Below, piece by piece: positions 63,724-64,000 of a stretch of DNA of 64,000 nt. This DNA comes from Rhodobacteraceae bacterium Alg238-R152 (GTDB lineage Bacteria; Pseudomonadota; Alphaproteobacteria; Rhodobacterales; Rhodobacteraceae). The stretch is from NCBI GenBank assembly GCA_900537125.1, contig UNRJ01000004.1, positions 425,975-489,974 of the forward strand, in the 5' to 3' direction. Within the stretch, counting starts at the first letter, position 1; the number at the start of each line of letters is the position of its first letter. The notes beneath the pieces were generated by a model. The model made no database searches. It was not told the origin of the DNA and saw nothing but the letters and a program-made list of their open reading frames with translations. The translations under genes were made by a program, and so were the position numbers.

Positions 63724-64000
63724 TGAAGTGGTCCGCCCCTATGATTAGGAAAGCGGAGGACCTGAGATGGCCATTAAGAGACCCAAGCCTGAAGAGATTG
63801 TCGTGAAGCTGCGGCAGGTTGAAGTCCTGATGGGGCAAGGCATGCCCCGGATAGATGCGATCCGACAGATCGGTGTGACTGAACAAACCTATTATCGCTG
63901 GAAGAAGAAGTACGGCGGAATGGGCACAGAACAGCTCAAGGAACTGAAGCGGCTCCAAAAGGAGAATGAGCGCCTGCGCCGGGCAGTATCGGATCTAACT
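63724..64000 (+). mobile_element. IS3-family insertion sequence, left end
   Basis: The probable left terminus is TGAAGTGGTCCGCCCC at 63724, starting with TG as in IS3-family terminal repeats, directly at the end of the res open frame; the OrfA gene starts 43 bp inside. The right end is outside the window. Confidence 0.75.
63767..64000 (+). CDS. IS3-family transposase OrfA (partial)
   Basis: The first 78 codons are present: MAIKRPKPEEIVVKLRQVEV, an HTH region (GMPRIDAIRQIGVTEQTYY, RWKKKYGG) and the start of the leucine-zipper segment (LKELKRLQKENERLRRAVSD). This matches OrfA of IS3-type elements (IS407-like group). GGAGG lies 8 nt before the ATG. OrfB would follow by frameshift to the right of the window. 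Confidence 0.88.
   Translation, partial: MAIKRPKPEEIVVKLRQVEVLMGQGMPRIDAIRQIGVTEQTYYRWKKKYGGMGTEQLKELKRLQKENERLRRAVSDLT

Overview
The window looks like chromosomal DNA of a marine alphaproteobacterium of the Rhodobacterales (Roseobacter group). This is inferred from moderately high GC, gene content (PreA/PreT pyrimidine catabolism with RutR-type regulators, a double cold-shock-domain protein, MreBCD-PBP2-RodA, a fused MrpAB antiporter) and intergenic hairpin elements of a style I associate with this group. The genus cannot be fixed from the sequence alone. There are no rRNA genes, prophage or CRISPR; one tRNA-Pro(UGG) is present. Most of the window is ordinary core genome, and its right end (from about 61.3 kb) is a foreign segment.

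Region by region: 1-1.9 kb holds a thioesterase fragment, a geranylgeranyl-reductase-family flavoprotein and thioredoxin TrxC. 2-14.6 kb is a reductive pyrimidine-degradation locus: PreT/PreA (dihydropyrimidine dehydrogenase), HydA (dihydropyrimidinase), an N-carbamoyl-beta-alanine amidase-type hydrolase and a likely pyrimidine ABC importer. With them lie two adjacent RutR-like TetR regulators, a beta-carbonic anhydrase and an HxlR-type regulator. Three 16-bp palindromes resembling the RutR box (TTGACCA-N2-TGGTCAA) sit exactly in the two control regions. 14.9-29.5 kb is housekeeping: cold-shock proteins, tRNA-Pro, pdxH, fabI, a LysE exporter, an L,D-transpeptidase, gpt, an aminotransferase, a PpiD-like chaperone, trpE and cpdB, followed by membrane-protein genes of unknown function, one broken by an in-frame TGA. 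29.6-34 kb is an RND efflux pair, and 34-40 kb is the mrp/mnh Na+/H+ antiporter operon.

40-49.4 kb is the most unusual block. It is a tightly overlapping operon running secreted HAD phosphatase > MoxR AAA+ ATPase > DUF58 > DUF4381 > VWA (BatA-like) > VWA-TPR (BatB/C-like, degenerate MIDAS) > BatD-like > octaheme c-type cytochrome with HEAT/TPR tail. A secreted sulfatase with a C-T-A-G-R active-site motif lies just upstream behind a terminator. I infer that the MoxR/VWA module services an envelope client, most simply the octaheme cytochrome.

51-60 kb returns to core genes: rlmJ, a TorF-like porin, mreBCD-mrdA-rodA, a VOC protein and ghrA. At 60.2-64 kb an sseB gene overlaps a 5'-truncated uracil-DNA-glycosylase-family gene. 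An AT-rich junction follows, then a complete second copy of the same family, then the C-terminal part of a type III restriction-like Res helicase/nuclease cut by an IS3-family element that runs off the window. The layout reads as the left edge of a genomic island that entered the glycosylase gene and carries a replacement for it.
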